The notes beneath the pieces were generated by a model. It was not told the DNA's origin, did not search any database, and worked only from the letters and a program-made list of their open reading frames with translations. A DNA stretch of 64,000 nt, taken from assembly GCF_001078375.1 (NCBI RefSeq), contig NZ_BBXI01000017.1:1-64000 (forward strand), given 5' to 3'. The translations under genes were made by a program, and so were the position numbers. Positions 18,501-28,085 of the stretch are shown here, piece by piece; the first letter of the stretch is position 1; the number at the start of each line of letters is the position of its first letter. Origin of the DNA: Veillonella tobetsuensis. Lineage in GTDB: Bacteria > Bacillota > Negativicutes > Veillonellales > Veillonellaceae.

Positions 18501-20777
18501 AGCCTGTAAGTTAGCTGCACCTTCTACCCGTTTTGTATTTGGGGCTAAATATAGAGTCGGTACTAGTACAGTTTCTGTTTTACCATTTGGCAATACAACA
18601 GCCTTACTAACTAGGAGTACTACATCCTCTTTAAGATTCTTTTGCTCAGCCTCTGTTAAGCCTCTACCTAATGCAATAGATTGAGATTTTGTTACACTAA
18701 TCCCTGCATCCATCAATTGGCGATATTGTTCCTCTGCTGAAAGACCAGATTGCAGTCTACTTTTACCGGTTTGACGCATAATCTCTTGCATAACGAGCTG
18801 TTGCTCATAATAGCCATCACCCAATCGTTTTTGTATATTCATAGGGTCTAATTTAAGTCGAGATAATACGTAATCAGAAGATAAGAAGTTACGACGATTT
18901 GTGAAGTTTGGATCGGTTTCAATCACATAGGTAGTATTAGGGTTCGTCGATAACTGACTCATACTATTTAATAAAGATGCATCTACTGTAGCATCACTTG
19001 TACTATTTTCAACATGACTACCATATACGGCAACAGGGATATCTGTAGGGTTGACTATCGTATTCTTATAGTCAGCCGTTCGTATATTAGTCGTATCCCG
19101 TCCACGTCTCCTCCGACGACTATATGATGTTGCTGTACCATCTTCAGTAATATATTCATTACCCTTAGGGTTACTTTGTTCATACTGACCTACTGTACCA
19201 GTGATATCTCCAGCAGCACTAATTTGACTAGATTCATTCGTCATATGATCGACATCCATATGTAAATCCCCACCGGAAATAATCCGCCCAGGATTAGATG
19301 TATCTACCACATCTTTTTCACGAGTACGATCATATTCATACTTAGTCCAATCCTCATGATATTCACCATTTATAGAAAGTTGAAGATTCTCACGAGTATG
19401 AATAACAACCTTATCTTTTGGAATTTGCTCATGATCTAAATAGATTCGTTCTTCCGATAATTGGTATCGCTTAATGCTACCAGATGGTGCTACTTCGTTT
19501 TTAATATGCTCTTTTCCACCTACCACTACACGTTTAAGGGTAATCCCACCATTTTTATTATCTACAGATTTAGCATATAATGCACCACCTTGACCAAATT
19601 CAATGGTAGACGCTGTATTTACAATACTATCTATCTTACCAGATACAGTTCCTGTAGAATTCATCGTTTTGCCAAGTTGTAGTTGTCCCTCAGCTTTAAT
19701 CACACTACCATCTGTATTAACAATAGAGTTTGTCGCTATAGATAGATCTTTTTGGGCAATCATAACAGGGGCATCTTTAGTCTCTGTATTACCCTTTTGA
19801 ATAACAGAATCGGTAGTAATCTTAGCGGTATCCACATACAATTTACCACGATTCATCTGCTCAAAACTTTTTGTAGTAATATCTGCTTCTGTAGCAGCGA
19901 TAGTACCGGTATTTTGCAATTTGCCAGTACTATCTACGGTTAACTTATTTTGTGCAGATAATACACCTTGATTATTCACACCAAAGCCATCATTGGTGCC
20001 AACTAAATACATGCTATTGGCATACATACCACCAATAGCAGCTACATCAAGGCCAACTTGACTAGATTCACCAGTTTTGTGAACATTCGTAACTTTACCA
20101 GAAGAATCTACCGAAACAGCATTCTTCCCCGTCACAACTTGAGCATCTTTCGCCCAAACTTTACCATTCAGCTGAACAGCCTCTGCTAACAAATCTGTGC
20201 GTGCTGTTTTCGATGCATTAAGGCCTTTTTCCCCTACGGTGATACTACCTTGTTGTACTTGATAGCCTGTAATACTACCGTTATTGATAATTGGGTTCCC
20301 CGTTGTTAATGTAGCACTGTTAGCATTGATAAAGGTGCCATTATTGACAGAAATACCATTCGGATTCGCAATGATAACATGGGCCTTATTGCCGGCCACT
20401 TCAAGAGCCCCATTCATAGATGTTGCACCCGTACCCGTTACTTCATTTAAAATTGTATTCGCTGTAGGTCCGACTAGATTCGGATTTCCCATAATGTAAC
20501 CTGCCAGCTCCGTATTCACAGGACGATTGGCATTATTTAAAATAAGCCCTTTATGATCTACATTAAATGCATCATATTGGTTATGGGATAGCCCTTTATC
20601 ATTAGGCGTATTGATATTGACTACAGTCATACCATTACGAGCCTCTTCTGTTTTTGGTCCTAATGCACCTTGAGCAGGTACAACAGGATTGGCTAACGCC
20701 ATTGGAATCCATGGGGCAGAATTTGTGGCAAGCAATGCAGCAAAGATGGCCATTGCCGTATGTTTTCTAATATTCAT
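15054..20777 (-). CDS. TpsA1: filamentous-haemagglutinin/CdiA-like exoprotein
   Basis: The 1907-aa protein is exported by two-partner secretion. It has a signal peptide (MNIRKHTAMAIFAALLATNS, cleavage near ALA-N at about 30) and a TPS domain with NPNL and NPNGIS motifs (about 99-140). Long haemagglutinin beta-helix repeats fill the middle. A conserved pretoxin region runs to about residue 1728, followed by a unique tail of about 178 residues (ITGGAVASNATKWNDTSYEP onward) that I do not recognise. No VENN motif is visible. GGAGAG precedes the ATG. It lies downstream of a broken tpsB and is coupled to a membrane-protein gene. Confidence 0.9.
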   Translation of the reverse strand: MNIRKHTAMAIFAALLATNSAPWIPMALANPVVPAQGALGPKTEEARNGMTVVNINTPNDKGLSHNQYDAFNVDHKGLILNNANRPVNTELAGYIMGNPNLVGPTANTILNEVTGTGATSMNGALEVAGNKAHVIIANPNGISVNNGTFINANSATLTTGNPIINNGSITGYQVQQGSITVGEKGLNASKTARTDLLAEAVQLNGKVWAKDAQVVTGKNAVSVDSSGKVTNVHKTGESSQVGLDVAAIGGMYANSMYLVGTNDGFGVNNQGVLSAQNKLTVDSTGKLQNTGTIAATEADITTKSFEQMNRGKLYVDTAKITTDSVIQKGNTETKDAPVMIAQKDLSIATNSIVNTDGSVIKAEGQLQLGKTMNSTGTVSGKIDSIVNTASTIEFGQGGALYAKSVDNKNGGITLKRVVVGGKEHIKNEVAPSGSIKRYQLSEERIYLDHEQIPKDKVVIHTRENLQLSINGEYHEDWTKYEYDRTREKDVVDTSNPGRIISGGDLHMDVDHMTNESSQISAAGDITGTVGQYEQSNPKGNEYITEDGTATSYSRRRRRGRDTTNIRTADYKNTIVNPTDIPVAVYGSHVENSTSDATVDASLLNSMSQLSTNPNTTYVIETDPNFTNRRNFLSSDYVLSRLKLDPMNIQKRLGDGYYEQQLVMQEIMRQTGKSRLQSGLSAEEQYRQLMDAGISVTKSQSIALGRGLTEAEQKNLKEDVVLLVSKAVVLPNGKTETVLVPTLYLAPNTKRVEGAANLQAQSINLSVDTMHNSGSIVADKDITITGNTIHNDNGLIKGNTTTVTANDEVRNTQGTIMGNDTVSVYAKKDVINEGGTITQTNAAGSTKVSAGRDVMNTGVQYKAANSKVEWDSRNNRRETITGVDQGRIGGAGETTVVAGRDVSMAAGVITSDVNTHVAAGHNVTMKAMNATHELEEHRFDKGKSGGGHSQTTESHDLVNAQSSVGSSIEGKNVSVNASDTVQLEGSQLLAADTVQVSGNTFELNTAKANSTVNHVYLDKKKSLVKRESTNAVDDVTTTSVTGSTLSGKTVTITSAQDVTGQSAQIMGENAVSVTAGGKVELGADKVITDGTSVYRHKKSGLLGSTGIGFTIGKEKHNIDEVNHKETTVRNTIASTKGTVTVKANDTVHLTSTDIVAKDGAALEGSAVTLDGNIDHNHMSHDERYKKTGLTVSLGGAVANTLTNATRTIKQAGGRDDKRLAALELNEARQQLQDGYEAVDTALHGAKIRDAVTGKVEKVDGKAKRGAKNIDDAVNLSVSIGSTSRKQGQVVDTNTYQGGTLVSDSTVRITARDAEQSGIYVTGETVQAKNLVLDSASDINLVAGKNTVDVKNTYKSSGWSIGAGISLTGGGLLDINASGHMARQNGDTHQESYVPTKIKAVELAQLKAKRDTNMIGSTVSGKKVDVDTGRDLHIQSLQDVDNFKEHSKSAGFSVSSKPNFKNPTGSINASVGRIDSKWKSVTKQAGIYAGEDGYDINVGNGTTLEGAVIKSEAPKAKNTLTTKSLEMKDIQNEAEYTYSNNGIGYNYYGSKKKLEEMKANDKKGYDKIYNSIGLVPNLGVGSKGKASSTTQSAISDGILIVDGKEIDTKTINTNTENTLHQLDKIFDKKKIEERQELARLFAKNAFEEVHRLSDKYHWKEGGPEKVALHAAIGEITAQLAGNPNGSGAMSAGINQLAIKSIIDKVGRKHPDQAQLISAALGSIVNKVTNKPGITGGAVASNATKWNDTSYEPQFEGVYKVEDGYLYQIVFGKWRLLGTKAGLEFGAKFWVPRNDGSGLGDWYIRGDDIHYPDEYMEASITGTIIAPFRDPEGRPYGMYTTELRGPHVGNYVNKAGKAYLQAATLSISGNPTLYDIENASTEEEQKKDAFEFVKDLFSRNKQMIKGQYKP
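15600..20542 (-). repeat. Long direct repeat, copy 1 (TpsA stalk)
   Basis: This covers the conserved part of TpsA1. Matching positions in copy 2 are shifted by 43,458 bp at both ends (for example GCAGCATG at 15772 and 59230; the end of TATTCACA at 20520 and 63978). Most lines differ at only a few bases. Confidence 0.85.
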
Positions 20778-20847
20778 ATTATGTATCTCTCCTAAGTATA
20801 TAAAACAATATGTATTATGTATCTATATAACTCTCTATGTACAACAC

Positions 20848-22545
20848 TTAAAATTGATAACTTCCTCTAAACGCCCAAACACGAGTATCTGTATCAAATC
20901 CTTCTGGTTTCTTAATTGGCGTCCCTAGTGATACATCATAATTAACAGCTTCACCAACAGTGCCTCGTACACCAACGACACCACCAATCAATGTATTACC
21001 TAGTTGAGTTTCTGTAGATGGTCCCCATACATGACCAATATCTATTCCTATATAAGGTGTAATCTGTTGTTTTCTAAATGGTAATGACCATTCACTTTGT
21101 ACGTAGTACCCAGAGTCCCCTCGTAATGTTTCTTCACCACTAAATCCACGTACCGAATACCGTCCACCAATACTAAACTGATCCGTAGTAAATAAGCGCT
21201 GATTCGTAAATTGACTTCTAAAACGCATCGAGAATATACCTTGCTTATGACCGATTCGTACTCCCGTTTGAATCTGCCCTTCAACCCCAGCCATTTTATA
21301 TAGTGTAGTTGGATTATCTGCCAAACCTTCCCAACTTCGTACCTTAGCACCTAATCCTTTAATGCCTTGACGATAAAATACATACATATCACTTACTGTA
21401 TTGCCTCTATATTGGCGATGAGATAACCCTAATTCTACCGATGTGGTATGTTGTTCTTGAACACCAATTTCTACATCATCCAGATAATTATGACGAGACT
21501 TATGATTAACCTTAGCAATAACTGATGTTTTCGAACGACTAGTTCTATTTAGAACCTGCTCTACCGACACCTCTGTACCTTGTGTGGTACCAGCCGAGCG
21601 AAATGCGTTTGGCATAAATACCAATTGACTATAGCTATACTTATATGTAGATAATCTATACGTACGATTGCCATCTGGAATCGTATAATTAACTGCATAT
21701 TGCTTTGACCCATGGCCATCATCATGACGACTTATATCTTTAGTGAAATTAGCTGTTAATGTATCATTAAGCCCCAGCAATTGACTAAACGATAAAAATA
21801 CAGTACCTTGATACTCTCCTGTAGCTTTATATCCTGAATTATCTAAGATAAATGAGCCATGCACAAATCCTTTTTGTTCTACCGTAAGCTTAACAATAGA
21901 GTGTAACGGCTTGGTACCTGGTTCAATCGTCATCTTTATATCTTGACCAGGTACGCTACGCATCTGATCAATCCCTTGTTCTAACGCTTGACGTCGTAAT
22001 ACATAACCTGGTCGTACAGGGAATGCACTCCGCCAATTCGTTCGTACATTTGGATTTGTAAGAACAATATCTTCAACATATCCTGGTAAAATCTCAAAGG
22101 TTAATGACCCTGAATGTAAATCTTGATTAGGTACAACCACTTGGCTTGTGACATATCCATCTGCTAATAATTGTTCTTGTAATTACTTTTGAAGGAATGT
22201 AACCCCGTCTGACCCGATTCGATTATGCTCATACGCCTCTAAACGGTTCTTATATTTACTAAATACAGGTTCTGACGATGTAATAACAATATGGTCTATA
22301 GGAAATGCAATCGCTTCCTTTGGTAATGCCTTCATAGGAGCACTACTAAGACCAACATACGCTGATTCTGAACGCAACGAAGCGGCCCCAGTCATTGGTG
22401 CTTCTGCGCGTTGACGCAACGAAGCATCGGCTCGGGCCGCTTCTTGTTGTATAAAAGGTGTAGATACATCGGCTGCCATGCTAGGCAATGTACCAAATGT
22501 GGTCAGCAAGCCAACACAACCTGCTGCAATACGTACAACTCTCAT
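20848..22545 (-). pseudogene. TpsB1 (CdiB/ShlB-type outer-membrane transporter) with an internal stop
   Basis: Two ORFs, codons 1-120 and from codon 136 to the end, lie in one frame (565 codons in all). They are separated only by a TAA at codon 121 (22183-22185). The first part has a signal peptide, a Q/A-rich linker and the start of POTRA1 (IDHIVITSSEP). After the stop, the sequence LQEQLLADGYVTSQVVVPNQ continues the POTRA without gap. The remainder is a beta-barrel ending in WAFRGSYQF, a proper outer-membrane C-terminus. No frameshift is needed, so a single substitution explains it. SD AGGAGAGG precedes the ATG. Confidence 0.88.
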
Positions 22546-22569
22546 AAATCCCTCTCCTTTCTATATGTA

Positions 22570-22599
22570 ATTATATATTAATATTAACTTTTTTCGCAA
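22570..22599 (-). promoter_or_regulatory. Candidate promoter of the tpsB1-tpsA1 operon
   Basis: On the minus strand TTGCGA (22594-22599) and TATAAT (22570-22575) are 18 nt apart, with the ATG 25 bp further on. The surrounding DNA is very AT-rich, so this is a moderate call. Confidence 0.5.
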
Positions 22600-22731
22600 C
22601 AAAATATTAAATATTGTTTATTTTTTTAATGTTATATCTAGCTTAGACAACTTAATCTTACAGAAACCTTCTACGTTTTTAATTCTCAGAAACACTAAGT
22701 AGAATAAAATTAAGTAATAGTATGATAATGC

Positions 22732-22760
22732 AAAAAAGGCACCTCTTCGAGGTGCCTTCT
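22732..22760. terminator. Terminator after the aldehyde dehydrogenase gene
   Basis: AAGGCACCTC-TTC-GAGGTGCCTT is a perfect 10-bp stem followed on the minus strand by a T run (TTTTTTG). It separates the aldehyde dehydrogenase from the tpsB1 promoter. Confidence 0.9.
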
Positions 22761-22796
22761 TATCAAATATAAGTAAAAGGAGAAGCTATTAAATTA

Positions 22797-24281
22797 TTAA
22801 TCTAAATCATAGAAACCAGATGGTTTATCGCTCAAATTTACAATGATGTTTTTCATTTGAGTGTAGTGTTCCAAGATAACTTTGTGAGTTTCACGGCCGA
22901 TACCAGATTGTTTGTAACCACCGAATGGTGCGCCTGCTGGGATGGAGTTATATGTATTAACCCACATACGACCTGTTTCGATTGCTCGAGCTACACGGAT
23001 AGCACGGTTAAGGTTTTGAGTAAATACGCCACCACCAAGACCGTATAGACTATCATTGGCTTGTTCGATTACTTCGTCTTCGCTATGGAATTTAATCACT
23101 ACTGCCACCGGACCAAAGATTTCGTCACGAGCTACGCGCATATCATTTGTCGCATCCACGATGAGTGTCGGTCTTACGAAACAACCTTTACCAAGTTCAC
23201 CATCGGTAACGCGTACACCACCTGCTACGACGCGAGCCCCTTCTTCTTTAGCTAGTTCTACATAGCTAAGTACTTTCTTAACTTGATCTTCGTAAATCAA
23301 GGAACCCAGTTGAGTCGATTCATCCCAAGGCAAGCCAACTTTTACCTTATCAAATAATTTAGAAAGTTCAGCTACAAATTTATCATAAATTGTATCTTGT
23401 ACGAAAATACGGGAACCGGCGCAACATACTTGACCTTGGTTAAAGAGGATGCCGAGCATTGCCCCATCAAGAGCTTGTTTCCAGTTCGCATCGTCAAAGA
23501 AGATATTCGCAGATTTACCACCTAATTCCAATGTAGCTGGAATCAAGCGTTCAGATGCCGCTTTATATACATCAAGACCTACTTCTGTAGAGCCTGTGAA
23601 AGCAAGTTTACTGAAACCAGGATGATCTAGGATGTACTGACCAGATTTAGAACCTTTACCCGTAATAATGTTTACAACGCCTGGAGGCAAGATTTCTTTC
23701 AAAATATCGCCTAATACTAAAAGGCTAAGAGATGTATGACTAGAAGGTTTGATGACAACCGTACAACCTGCCGCAAGAGCTGGTGCCAATTTCCAAGCAG
23801 CCATTAGGAACGGGAAGTTCCAAGGTACCACTTGACCAACTACACCAATTGGTTCACGCACAACAAGACTCAATGTATTTTCATCAAATACTTGTGCAGA
23901 ACCTTCTTCTGCGCGAAGTACGCCGGCGAAGTAACGGAAATGGTCTGCACCAAGTGGAATATCCACGTTTAATGTTTCACGGATTGGTTTACCATTGTCA
24001 TAGGTTTCAACTTGTGCCAAATGTTCTTTATGCGCATCAATAGCATCTGCGATTTTCAATAAATAATCAGCACGATCTACTTGAGATACATGTTTCCAAG
24101 TTTTGAAAGCCTCTGTTGCAACCTCTACAGCTTTATCAACATCGGCCTGTGTAGCCTCTGCACAAATAGCGAGTTGGTCGCCATTTGCAGGATTATATAC
24201 GGCAAACTCAGCACCATCAGATGCTGGTACCCATTCATTATTAATCAAAAGACCATATTTTTCTTTAATGTTTAAACTCAT
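22797..24281 (-). CDS. NAD(P)-dependent aldehyde dehydrogenase
   Basis: The 494-aa protein is a full-length class I/II-like aldehyde dehydrogenase. It has VVPWNFPFLMAAWKLAPALAAG (substrate and cofactor channel), FTGSTEVG, the general-base motif LELGGKSANIF, and the catalytic cysteine in NQGQVCCAGSR near residue 287. It ends with an APFGGYKQSGIGRE oligomer segment. It is soluble and tetrameric by family. The substrate cannot be read from sequence. It is monocistronic, with its own terminator. Confidence 0.92.
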   Translation of the reverse strand: MSLNIKEKYGLLINNEWVPASDGAEFAVYNPANGDQLAICAEATQADVDKAVEVATEAFKTWKHVSQVDRADYLLKIADAIDAHKEHLAQVETYDNGKPIRETLNVDIPLGADHFRYFAGVLRAEEGSAQVFDENTLSLVVREPIGVVGQVVPWNFPFLMAAWKLAPALAAGCTVVIKPSSHTSLSLLVLGDILKEILPPGVVNIITGKGSKSGQYILDHPGFSKLAFTGSTEVGLDVYKAASERLIPATLELGGKSANIFFDDANWKQALDGAMLGILFNQGQVCCAGSRIFVQDTIYDKFVAELSKLFDKVKVGLPWDESTQLGSLIYEDQVKKVLSYVELAKEEGARVVAGGVRVTDGELGKGCFVRPTLIVDATNDMRVARDEIFGPVAVVIKFHSEDEVIEQANDSLYGLGGGVFTQNLNRAIRVARAIETGRMWVNTYNSIPAGAPFGGYKQSGIGRETHKVILEHYTQMKNIIVNLSDKPSGFYDLD

Positions 24282-24462
24282 AGTATCCTCCCTTAATGGA
24301 TAATGACTATTAATTACTTTCTATGGCTTCATCATACACCTAACATCTAATTATTTCAATCTATTTTATTATTTTCGATATAACGATTTTAGTGCATTCT
24401 CAATAGCTTTAATCTATATCAAAATCGATATGCTTATCACTTTTTACGATAACTCTAACTAT

Positions 24463-24499
24463 AAAAAAGGAGATCTTTATTACCTAAAGAGCTCCTTTT
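24463..24499. terminator. Terminator after tex
   Basis: Arms AAAAGGAGATCTTT and AAAGAGCTCCTTTT (one mismatch) lie 52 bp past the tex stop, with T runs on both strands. Confidence 0.85.
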
Positions 24500-24551
24500 A
24501 ATCATGTACCTTTTTGACATATATAAACTTTTACGAATTACCCCAAAGAGA

Positions 24552-26729
24552 TTACGCCTTTTTCTTGTCTTTATTTCTCAATGACTTGACGGATAATCCG
24601 ATACGATTTCGCTTTACGTCAACAGAAATAATTTCTGCCTCAATAATGTCACCTACCGCAAGTACATCAGAAGGATGTTGTTTTGCCTTACATAGTTCGC
24701 TACGATGTAATAGACCATTGGTTTTTAAACCAAAATCGATGAAGGCACCAAAATCTACCACATTATGTACCGTACCTTTTACAACTGTACCAACCTTGAT
24801 ATCCTCAAGACTTACTACATGTTTACGTGTCAGAGGTGCTGGTAAATCTTCCCGTGGGTCACGACCTGGCTTAGCAAGGGCAGCGATAATATCTCGTACA
24901 GTGGGAACGCCCGCATCAAGCTTATGCGCCATCTTATCTACATCAACCAATGGTAATTTGACCTGTAATGCTTCAAGTTGTGATTTATCTTGTAAATCCT
25001 TTAATGTAAAACCTAGCTCGCCAATGATACGTTCCGCTAATTCATAAGACTCAGGATGAACAGATGTATTATCCAATGGATTCCTTGCACCATTTAATCG
25101 CAAGAAACCGGCACACTGAGTAAATGCTGCAGGACCTAAGCGTGGCACCTTTAATAGTTGCTTACGACTAGTAAACCCACCATTTTCTTGACGGAATGCT
25201 ACAATATTTTTTGCTACCGTACCAGAAATACCTGCGATATGCTGCAAAATCGCCGGAGATGCCGTATTAAGCTCTACCCCAACATGGTTAACTACAGATT
25301 CAACAACTTGATCCAATGTATGAGTTAATTGTTTTTGGTTAACATCATGTTGATATTGACCAACCCCAATAGACTTAGGATCGATTTTAACAGATTCTGC
25401 CAATGGATCTTGTACACGTCGTGCAATAGATACGGCGCCGCGAATCGTTACGTCTAAATCTGGCAATTCATCAATAGCCAATTTTGATGCAGAATATACA
25501 GATGCACCCGCTTCATTCGTAATGATGTAATGGCAATCTAATTTTTCCTCTTCAATCATCTTAGACGCAAATTGTTCTGTTTCATAAGAGGCCGTACCAT
25601 TACCGATAGACAAGAGCGTCACATTAAATTTACGAATTTTCTCAGCTAATTTCTTTTGTGCTTCTTGTTTTAGTTTTTCACTATTTGTTAAATAGTAAGC
25701 ACCATAATCGAGTACATTCCCTTGTGCATCGATAATAGCCATCTTACAACCTGTACGATACCCAGGATCAAGGCCCATAATGACATGGCCTGCCAATGGT
25801 GGTTGCAATAAGAGGTTTTTAAGATTTACGCCAAACACCTTAATTGCTTGCTCATCAGCAGATTCGGTTAATTCATTGCGAATATCCCGTTCAAGAGCAG
25901 GGAACATCAAGCGTTTATACGCATCTGCTACGGCGCTAGCTTTCACATCACTAAAAATAGATTGTTCATTTTTAGTAATACCATGCACCATATATTGAAT
26001 ATAGGATTCATCAGGTACGGTTAGAGCCAATTTAAGAGCCCCTAATTTTTCGCCTCGATTAACCGCCAAGATACGATGGGACGGCATCTGACGTACTGGT
26101 TCAGCATACTCATTATATTGAAGGAATTGGTCCTTGTGCTCATTATCCTCAACGAGTTCCGCTTGGATAAAACCTTCCTTCCACATACGATTGCGAAGGG
26201 TAGCACGGAAATCAGCACTATCGCTGACGATTTCTGCAACGATATCCGATGCACCTTGAATGGCATCCTCTGGCGTAGGCACCTCTTCAGAAATATATTC
26301 CTTTGCGATATCTAGAGGGTTACCAGATGTGACCGTATCATTCAAAATCATATCTGCTAAAGGCTCTAGTCCTCGTTCACGGGCAATCATGGCCCGTGTC
26401 CGTTTCTTAGGTCGATATGGTAAATACAAATCTTCTAATTCTTGTAATTTTACAGCTTTCATCAAAGATGCCATCAATTCATCAGTCATCTTGTCTTGTT
26501 CCGTAATGGCATTGATGATTTCTTGGCGTCGTGTTTCTAAATTGCGCAAATATTTAATACGTTCTTCAACAGTTCGCAGCTGTTCATCTTGTAGTTCGCC
26601 TGTTACTTCCTTTCTGTAACGAGCGATAAACGGCACCGTATTTCCTTCGTCTAATAGAGTAACCGCAGCTTCTACTTGACCGGTCTTAACGCCTAATTCC
26701 TTTGCGATAATGGCAAACATTGATTCCAT
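24552..26729 (-). CDS. tex: Tex-family RNA-binding transcription accessory protein
   Basis: The 725-aa protein has the Tex layout: helical N-terminus (TVPFIARYRKEVTG), a YqgF/RNase H-like domain (GHVIMGLDPGYRTGCKMAIID), helix-hairpin-helix repeats (GGFTSRKQLLKVPRLGPAAF) and a C-terminal S1 domain (VGTVVKGTVHNVVDFGAFID). The last residues are KDKKKA. Tex affects transcription and possibly ribosome-linked processes. Its ATG overlaps the folA stop (TAATG), so it is the last gene of the recQ-thyA-folA-tex string. Confidence 0.93.
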   Translation of the reverse strand: MESMFAIIAKELGVKTGQVEAAVTLLDEGNTVPFIARYRKEVTGELQDEQLRTVEERIKYLRNLETRRQEIINAITEQDKMTDELMASLMKAVKLQELEDLYLPYRPKKRTRAMIARERGLEPLADMILNDTVTSGNPLDIAKEYISEEVPTPEDAIQGASDIVAEIVSDSADFRATLRNRMWKEGFIQAELVEDNEHKDQFLQYNEYAEPVRQMPSHRILAVNRGEKLGALKLALTVPDESYIQYMVHGITKNEQSIFSDVKASAVADAYKRLMFPALERDIRNELTESADEQAIKVFGVNLKNLLLQPPLAGHVIMGLDPGYRTGCKMAIIDAQGNVLDYGAYYLTNSEKLKQEAQKKLAEKIRKFNVTLLSIGNGTASYETEQFASKMIEEEKLDCHYIITNEAGASVYSASKLAIDELPDLDVTIRGAVSIARRVQDPLAESVKIDPKSIGVGQYQHDVNQKQLTHTLDQVVESVVNHVGVELNTASPAILQHIAGISGTVAKNIVAFRQENGGFTSRKQLLKVPRLGPAAFTQCAGFLRLNGARNPLDNTSVHPESYELAERIIGELGFTLKDLQDKSQLEALQVKLPLVDVDKMAHKLDAGVPTVRDIIAALAKPGRDPREDLPAPLTRKHVVSLEDIKVGTVVKGTVHNVVDFGAFIDFGLKTNGLLHRSELCKAKQHPSDVLAVGDIIEAEIISVDVKRNRIGLSVKSLRNKDKKKA

Positions 26730-27223
26730 TAGTTATGTCCTTTTCTTTCATAGGTTACAAATCGATGAGGGTATTTATTTTTATCATCTACAGTCCCCGC
26801 TACAACAGAGGTAATGGTGAAAGCTGATGCATCGAATTCAGGGAAATGCGCATCCCCTTCAAATACATGGTCGACCTCCGTAATGTGCATTACATCTACA
26901 TAAGGTAAAAAAGCTTCGTAAATTTGGGCACCCCCAATCACATAGGCTACATCAAGATTTTTTGCAGCCTCTACAACAGCCTCTGGTGAGGAGAATACAC
27001 GAACCCCTTCCAGTGCATTAAAACCTTTATTTGTTGTAATCACCCAATGCTCTCGATTGGGCAACAAAAAAGGCAAGCTTTCAAAGGTCTTACGCCCCAT
27101 AATAATAACGTGGCCTGTCGTTTTTTCCTTGAAGAATTTCAAATCATTCGGCAAATGCCAAATCAAAGAATTATCCTTGCCGATAACGCGATGATGTGCC
27201 ACCGCTACGATAAGTGCTAACAT
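26729..27223 (-). CDS. folA: Dihydrofolate reductase
   Basis: The 164-aa enzyme has the complete DHFR pattern: LIVAVAHHRVIGKDNSLIWHLPNDLKFFK with Trp and Asp of the active site, GRKTFESLP for NADPH, and YVIGGAQIYEAFLP. It regenerates tetrahydrofolate after ThyA. It starts 10 bp after the thyA stop, and its own stop overlaps the tex start. Confidence 0.95.
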   Translation of the reverse strand: MLALIVAVAHHRVIGKDNSLIWHLPNDLKFFKEKTTGHVIIMGRKTFESLPFLLPNREHWVITTNKGFNALEGVRVFSSPEAVVEAAKNLDVAYVIGGAQIYEAFLPYVDVMHITEVDHVFEGDAHFPEFDASAFTITSVVAGTVDDKNKYPHRFVTYERKGHN

Positions 27224-27232
27224 AGTATCCCC

Positions 27233-28024
27233 CTAAACAGCTACGGTCATAGCCAATTTGCCTAAATGTTCATACCCTTCTAACACGATATCTTCTGGTG
27301 TAAAATCGTAAAAATCGGTGATGTCTGGATTTACATGAATTGTCGGTGCCGGTAACGCTTGATTACGACGAGCCAACTGCTCACGCAATGCTTCTACATG
27401 ATTTTCGTAAACATGTGCATTATTAATAACATGTGTGAATTTTCCCGGTTTCAAGCCCGTTACTTGAGCAATCATACACACAAGAGCTGCATATTGAGCC
27501 GTATTAAACGGAACACCGAGGCCCATATCGCCACTGCGTTGAATGAGCATACAGTTCAAATAACCATTACCTACATCCCACAAGGTTTCATACGCACAAG
27601 GTTGCAATGCCATATCTGGCAAATCCTCAATATTCCACAAGGTAACAATCATGCGGCGACTATCTGGATCTTCTTTTATGGTTTTGATGAGATTATCCAA
27701 TTGTTTATATTTAGCGATTTGGTATCCATATGCCTTGCCAATAGTGCCATCTTCACGCATCCATTCGTCCCATACGCGGACATTCATGTCTTGCAATTTA
27801 CGCACATCATTAGACTGCATCTGCCAAATCCACAACAATTCTTTCACAGCCGTTTTGAAAGCCACAAATTTTGTGGTTAAAATTGGAAATTCCTCTTGTA
27901 AATCAAACTGCATGATTTGTTGTGGCAATTTATAGGTAGCGATACCAGTTCGATTTTGACCATAAATACCATGATCTAAAATATTTTCAATAATATTGAG
28001 ATATTGTGTATCTGCTAAGCTCAT
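27233..28024 (-). CDS. thyA: Thymidylate synthase (Bacillus/phi3T ThyA type)
   Basis: I place the start at 28024 ([11 protein letters not shown]), which has an AGGGGGAA site, rather than at 28129 inside recQ. The 263-aa protein has [24 protein letters not shown], the catalytic Cys in [14 protein letters not shown], and [13 protein letters not shown]. The PC(A/V)YE context matches the B. subtilis/phi3T ThyA branch and not the E. coli PCH form. It makes dTMP from dUMP and methylene-THF, paired with the next gene folA. Confidence 0.93.
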   Translation of the reverse strand: MSLADTQYLNIIENILDHGIYGQNRTGIATYKLPQQIMQFDLQEEFPILTTKFVAFKTAVKELLWIWQMQSNDVRKLQDMNVRVWDEWMREDGTIGKAYGYQIAKYKQLDNLIKTIKEDPDSRRMIVTLWNIEDLPDMALQPCAYETLWDVGNGYLNCMLIQRSGDMGLGVPFNTAQYAALVCMIAQVTGLKPGKFTHVINNAHVYENHVEALREQLARRNQALPAPTIHVNPDITDFYDFTPEDIVLEGYEHLGKLAMTVAV

Positions 28025-28085
28025 AGTTCCCCCTAACGGAATGTAACATTCCCTTAATATAATGCGCCCTAATAACGCCTTATCA

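Noticed and set aside
20848-22140. A separate intact TpsB starting at an internal GTG
   Set aside because: It would lack a signal peptide and the start of the POTRA region and has no ribosome site; it is the rest of the same frame after the TAA.
22600-22730. Riboswitch or structured leader before tpsB1
   Set aside because: The stretch is plain AT-rich DNA without conserved stems that I can recognise.
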